Positions 49,186-52,805 of a stretch of 52,805 bases of DNA are shown piece after piece (position 1 is the first letter of the stretch; each line of letters begins with the position of its first letter). Under the pieces are notes generated by a model. It saw only the letters and a program-made list of their open reading frames with translations, was not told where the DNA came from and ran no database searches. The position numbers were made by a program, and so were the translations under genes. The stretch is from the NCBI RefSeq assembly GCF_003994335.1, contig NZ_PNQZ01000016.1, positions 255-53,059 on the forward strand. The letters are read 5' to 3'. This DNA comes from Asaia sp. W19. Lineage in GTDB: Bacteria > Pseudomonadota > Alphaproteobacteria > Acetobacterales > Acetobacteraceae.

Positions 49186-50229
49186 ATGAGCGTGGACAGG
49201 ACGAAAGCACTCGAGGGTGCGCTGAGCCAGATCGAACGTGCTTTCGGCAAGGGCTCGATCATGCGTATGGGGCAGCGCCCCAAGGAGCAGGCCGATGTGA
49301 TCTCGACGGGGTCGCTGGGCCTCGATATCGGGCTTGGCATCGGGGGGCTGCCGCGCGGACGTATCATCGAGATCTATGGTCCGGAAAGCTCGGGCAAGAC
49401 CACGCTCGCCTTGCATGCCATCGCAGAAGCCCAGAAAAAGGGGGGGACCTGCGCCTTCATCGACGCCGAACATGCGCTCGATCCTGGCTATGCCCGCAAG
49501 CTGGGCGTCGATGTGGACAATCTGCTCCTCAGCCAGCCCGATGCCGGTGAACAGGCGCTCGAGATCGCCGATACGCTGGTACGATCGGGCGCAGTCGATG
49601 TCCTTGTGGTCGACTCCGTCGCCGCCCTCGTGCCGCGCGCCGAGCTTGAGGGCGATATGGGCGACAGCCATGTGGGCCTGCATGCCCGTCTGATGAGCCA
49701 GGCCCTGCGCAAGCTGACCGGCACTGTTTCGCGCTCGAACACCATGGTTATCTTCCTGAACCAGATCCGCATGAAGATCGGCGTGATGTTCGGGAATCCA
49801 GAAACCACGACGGGCGGTAACGCCCTGAAGTTTTATGCCTCTGTGCGTCTCGATATCCGTCGTATCGGCTCGATCAAGGACCGCGACGAGGTGGTGGGCA
49901 ACCAGACCCGCGTGAAAGTGGTCAAGAACAAGATGGCCCCGCCTTTCCGTCAGGTCGAGTTCGACATCATGTATGGCGAGGGGATCAGCAAGGTCGGCGA
50001 ATTGATCGATCTGGGTGTCAAAGCGAATATCGTCGAGAAATCGGGCGCTTGGTTCTCCTATGACAGCACCCGCGTTGGCCAGGGCCGCGAGAACGCCAAG
50101 CAGTTCCTGCGCGATCACCCTGAGATGGCGGCTGATATCGAACGACGCATCCGTGAGCAGGCTGGCGTGGTGGCCGAGGCTCTGATGACCTCGCCCGACG
50201 AACAGCAGGATGACGACGGCGAGGTCTGA
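49186..50229 (+). CDS. recA: Recombinase A
   Basis: The 347-residue protein is full length. Walker A 'GPESSGKTT' lies at residues 65-73, Walker B in '[17 protein letters not shown]' near 140-156, and the L2 loop has '[20 protein letters not shown]'. A GGAGGACAAGAG site precedes ATG 49186. It drives homologous recombination and activates LexA and S24 phage repressors, so it links host DNA damage to induction of the prophage in this window. The sequence is of alphaproteobacterial type. Confidence 0.98.
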   Translation: MSVDRTKALEGALSQIERAFGKGSIMRMGQRPKEQADVISTGSLGLDIGLGIGGLPRGRIIEIYGPESSGKTTLALHAIAEAQKKGGTCAFIDAEHALDPGYARKLGVDVDNLLLSQPDAGEQALEIADTLVRSGAVDVLVVDSVAALVPRAELEGDMGDSHVGLHARLMSQALRKLTGTVSRSNTMVIFLNQIRMKIGVMFGNPETTTGGNALKFYASVRLDIRRIGSIKDRDEVVGNQTRVKVVKNKMAPPFRQVEFDIMYGEGISKVGELIDLGVKANIVEKSGAWFSYDSTRVGQGRENAKQFLRDHPEMAADIERRIREQAGVVAEALMTSPDEQQDDDGEV

Positions 50230-50343
50230 TCCTGCCGCGCCTCAAGGGCCTTTTCCTGGCATGAGAAGGCTCAGGAATGAGCGCGCTTTGACATGACGGG
50301 GGTGCTTCCACATTGGGCGTTGCCCCACGCCCCACGCTCCATC

Positions 50344-50361
50344 AAAGGACGGTCGTCCTTT
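50344..50361. repeat. Palindrome of intergenic repeat type
   Basis: AAAGGAC-GGTC-GTCCTTT forms a perfect 7-bp stem. It follows a GGGCG-TTGCC-CCACGCCC block (about 50,317-50,334). Blocks of this composition (GGGCGxTGCCCC with AAAGGAC palindromes) are frequent between genes of acetic acid bacteria as far as I recall; repetition in this genome cannot be checked here. Confidence 0.45.
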
Positions 50362-50721
50362 GGAAACCCCTCGGCGGGAAGCGGAGCGGTATCCTGCGCC
50401 GGGCACAGGCGGATTCTGCTCGCTTGTGCTCTATGAAAGAGCGCTACCCCAGAATCTCCAAGGCGATCACGCGCTCCTCTCCAGCCCCGTTCAAGGCAGC
50501 GGGAGAGCCGGAGCTCTCAAGAAGTCTTAAACGCACATAACAGTCGTCAATGGCGCACAGCCATGCGGAAAGACTGGAATATGGGCTCGCTCCTGCGTGG
50601 CTGATCGAGAGGGCTGCAGACCCCGTCAGGCGCCATGGGTTGGAATCCATCACAAGCAAGAGAGAAAAGCGTCAGAACGCCTTTATTTCACTTGCGGAAC
50701 TAAGTGGCGGCATACCATGGT

Positions 50722-50738
50722 CATTTCATAACGAAATG
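50722..50738. promoter_or_regulatory. Inverted repeat upstream of the TonB receptor gene
   Basis: CATTTC-ATAAC-GAAATG lies 47 bases before the receptor start. It does not match the Fur box well. It could be an operator for a different metal or substrate regulator. Confidence 0.4.
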
Positions 50739-50784
50739 TAAACGATCTCCGGGCTTCGCTCGGGTGAGTGACCTGGAGCGCCTC

Positions 50785-52805
50785 ATGGTAAGCTTTCCTT
50801 GGCGATATCGGCTGTTCGCAGCGACCCTGCTCTCATGCGCTGTCACCGATTCATGCGCAGCGCGTCTCTGGGCCCGTACGGTCCCGGCAGAAAAACCGGC
50901 CAGTGGCCATCACGGCGGTGAGAGGCAACCGGATCGTGTTGGCTCGGTGACGAATATGGCCGCTCTGCCCGAGGAAATCGCGGTGCATGGGGGCATGAAA
51001 ACGGCTGACGGGGTCACGAATACCACGCCGGGGGGCGGACTCATGCCCCGCGAGACGGCCCCGCGTTCGCAAAGCGGTGTCACGCGTGACTATATTGCCA
51101 AGCAGACGCCCTCAACCTCTATCGTCAACCTCATGGCGAGCTTGCCGGGGGTCGTATCAGCCAAAGTGGATCCGTTGGGAATGGCGGCAGGCGACATGAT
51201 GACCATGCGCGGCCTGACGCAAAGCCAGGTTGGCTTTCTCTTCGAGGGCGCGCCTGAGGCGGATCCTATCAGCTACGGAATCTCTACGGCCACTCTTGTC
51301 GACAGCGAGAATCTCGGATCGCTTACCGTGTCCCAGGGTTCGCCTGATATCGATGCGCCGCTGATAAACGCAGCAGGCGGTCAAATTGCGGCCTTCGAGA
51401 TCGATCCCTCTCACAAGGCGGGTGGATTTATCGAGGGGATGGGAGGTACCCATAGCGGCAACAAGGAGTTCCTGCGTCTCAATACGGGAGATATCGGACA
51501 TTCCGGCATACGCGGTTTTGCGTCGTTCTCGCATACATCCACCAATAACTGGCGAGGACCCGGGCGGCAGGAACGTTACCACGTTGATTCCAAATGGGTA
51601 AAGGAGTGGGGTGACGGTAATAGCGTCAAGGCAGTCTTCGCCTTTACCCAGCAATTCAATAACGGAACGCTTGCGCCGACCTTGGACCAGTGGAAACAAT
51701 ACGGATATAATTACAACCTGTCGGGGCAGTACACCCCCGGCGACGTGACTTATTATGGGTTGTCGCGGCAGAACAACAATATGATCAATGTGATCCTGCC
51801 CGCGCATTTTCGCCTGTCCCATGAACTGGAACTGACCACGACACCCTATTTCATCAAGCAATGGGGACCCTCCGATGGTGGAGAGAATATCCCCGTTTCG
51901 GGTGGGTATTTCGGGAATGTCCCTTATGGAACGGGCACGTCTTCCTATGAGGCGCTCGACCTTCCGTATCAGACCAACAATATGCTGAGCACGGTTCTAC
52001 GCGATCCCTGGGAGCAGCGTATGGGCGCGGTCAACACAGCGCTCAAATGGACGCACGGCAATAACAGTCTCACATTTGGCTGGTGGTATTCCTATACGAG
52101 CCATGAGGAGCGCTATCAGTTCCTGTTGCTCGATTATGCAGGCAGGAAGGTAGGGGGATATGGCTATGATCCCATCCGTTTTGCCAATGGCGACATTCTG
52201 AGCGGCGATAATCTCAATTTCTGGCAGCAGCAGAATGCGCTCTATCTTGCGGATACGCTCAAGCTGCTTCACGGGAAGCTCGAACTCAGCGCTGGGTTCA
52301 AGGCCGTCATGCTGCAACGCGAAGGGACGAATAACGTGCCAGGAGCGAGCGCCTGGAAAAGCGGTGGCAATTATTTCGAGCCATTGCCCCAGTTCTACGC
52401 CACCTATCACATCGATCCGCATAATCAGGTCTATATCAATGGCACGACGGCGTTTCGCGCGCCTGTTTCGACCGAGGCTTACGTGCCGGACTATGACCCC
52501 AATGCCGGGCAGATCTCGGCCGTTGGTAATCTGAAGCCCGAATATACGATCAGCGAGGAGATCGGATACCGTCATTTCGGGTTCTGGAATTTCTCGATCG
52601 CTGCGTTCAATCTCAACATGACCAATCACAACATCTCGTCCTCCGGGTATATTCCGGGCTCGACCCTTGTCGTTGCGCTGCCGATCAATGCGGGCGGACA
52701 GACCTCACGGGGTATCCAGGGTGAATTCGGCCTGAGGCCCTGGCATCATTTCAGTCCCTATCTGTCGGGCCAGTATCTGCACTCCACCATGGATAACGAC
52801 TTCGC
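50785..52805 (+). CDS. TonB-dependent receptor, partial (C-terminus outside window)
   Basis: The frame starts at ATG 50785 with GGAG upstream and runs off the window (673 codons). A signal peptide covers about residues 1-25. A serine/proline-rich linker leads to the plug domain ('STSIVNLMASLPGVVSAK', 'DMMTMRGLTQSQVGFLFEGA', 'LTVSQGSPDIDAPLINAAGG'). The remaining part shows beta-barrel strands rich in aromatic residues, including 'PLPQFYATYHIDPHNQVYIN' and 'LKPEYTISEEIGYR', which is a usual barrel motif before the end. It imports a chelated metal or similar ligand with TonB energy. It may serve the FecCD-type importer 7 kb upstream, but this is inference. Confidence 0.88.
   Translation, partial: MVSFPWRYRLFAATLLSCAVTDSCAARLWARTVPAEKPASGHHGGERQPDRVGSVTNMAALPEEIAVHGGMKTADGVTNTTPGGGLMPRETAPRSQSGVTRDYIAKQTPSTSIVNLMASLPGVVSAKVDPLGMAAGDMMTMRGLTQSQVGFLFEGAPEADPISYGISTATLVDSENLGSLTVSQGSPDIDAPLINAAGGQIAAFEIDPSHKAGGFIEGMGGTHSGNKEFLRLNTGDIGHSGIRGFASFSHTSTNNWRGPGRQERYHVDSKWVKEWGDGNSVKAVFAFTQQFNNGTLAPTLDQWKQYGYNYNLSGQYTPGDVTYYGLSRQNNNMINVILPAHFRLSHELELTTTPYFIKQWGPSDGGENIPVSGGYFGNVPYGTGTSSYEALDLPYQTNNMLSTVLRDPWEQRMGAVNTALKWTHGNNSLTFGWWYSYTSHEERYQFLLLDYAGRKVGGYGYDPIRFANGDILSGDNLNFWQQQNALYLADTLKLLHGKLELSAGFKAVMLQREGTNNVPGASAWKSGGNYFEPLPQFYATYHIDPHNQVYINGTTAFRAPVSTEAYVPDYDPNAGQISAVGNLKPEYTISEEIGYRHFGFWNFSIAAFNLNMTNHNISSSGYIPGSTLVVALPINAGGQTSRGIQGEFGLRPWHHFSPYLSGQYLHSTMDNDF

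Larger units (their letters stand above)
50230..50784. other. Long intergenic region between recA and the TonB receptor gene
   Basis: No supportable gene is seen. A minus-strand frame at 50,444-50,659 (71 codons) and a plus-strand frame at 50,313-50,540 overlap each other and look like chance or gene remnants. The region holds a palindromic repeat at 50,344-50,361 and an inverted repeat at 50,722-50,738. It should contain the promoter of the receptor gene. Confidence 0.5.

Noticed and set aside
50444..50659. Minus-strand frame of 71 codons between recA and TonB receptor
   Set aside because: No ribosome binding site, no family, and overlap with an equally weak plus-strand frame; probably chance.

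Overview
The window holds most of a temperate, contractile-tailed (myovirus-type) prophage (about 1-40,175), and then chromosome of an alphaproteobacterium (40,221-52,805). RecA is of alphaproteobacterial type, codon usage is GC-rich, and the gene set (RibD-like reductase, YqgE, PPK2, DsbA-like protein, lipoprotein GGT, TonB receptor) fits an acetic acid bacterium (Acetobacteraceae). The family assignment is inference from remembered protein resemblance; no genus is claimed.

Prophage, leftward genes (read 32,593 to 1, minus strand): a Cro-like gene starts a long chain of overlapping early genes (HTH and zinc-finger proteins, GapR-like protein, HNH nuclease, RusA-like resolvase, DUF1376 protein, small membrane proteins). 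The head genes follow (terminase small and large, DUF1073 portal, SPP1 gp7-like protein, DUF2213 protein with acidic scaffold-like tail, decoration protein, DUF2184 capsid, DUF4054 and other connector genes). The contractile tail comes last (DUF3383 sheath, tube, assembly chaperones, tape measure with lysozyme-like domain, hub, spike, gp25-like protein, baseplate J, DUF2612, fibre). The window starts inside the fibre gene, so no recognisable lysis cassette, and not the left attachment site, is visible.

Two insertions break the tail cluster between the chaperones and the tape measure. One resembles the immI region of phage P22: an Arc-like ribbon-helix-helix gene and a P22-type antirepressor lead leftward, and a second ribbon-helix-helix gene is divergent. 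The other comprises rightward moron genes (an exported peptide plus DUF2335 membrane protein; a lipoprotein with 13-residue repeats plus two unknown proteins).

Prophage, rightward genes (33,537-40,099): small unknown proteins, then YqaJ exonuclease, RecT annealing protein, DEDDh exonuclease, HTH proteins, an excisionase-like protein and a tyrosine integrase. The S24-type repressor (32,683-33,402) lies between the two early operons. Four 16-bp sites of the form GTGTGA-N4-TCACAC flank it, and two of them sit exactly in the 18-bp spacer of a leftward and a rightward promoter, so one repressor should silence both operons.

The prophage ends at the 3' half of a tRNA-Pro(CGG) gene (40,176-40,220), the right attachment site, with the tRNA terminator behind it. 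The chromosome then carries a RibD-type reductase, a FecCD-family metal/siderophore ABC importer, YqgE, an SDR dehydrogenase, a PPK2 kinase, a DsbA-like thiol oxidoreductase, a gamma-glutamyltransferase-like lipoprotein, recA and the first two thirds or so of a TonB-dependent receptor.
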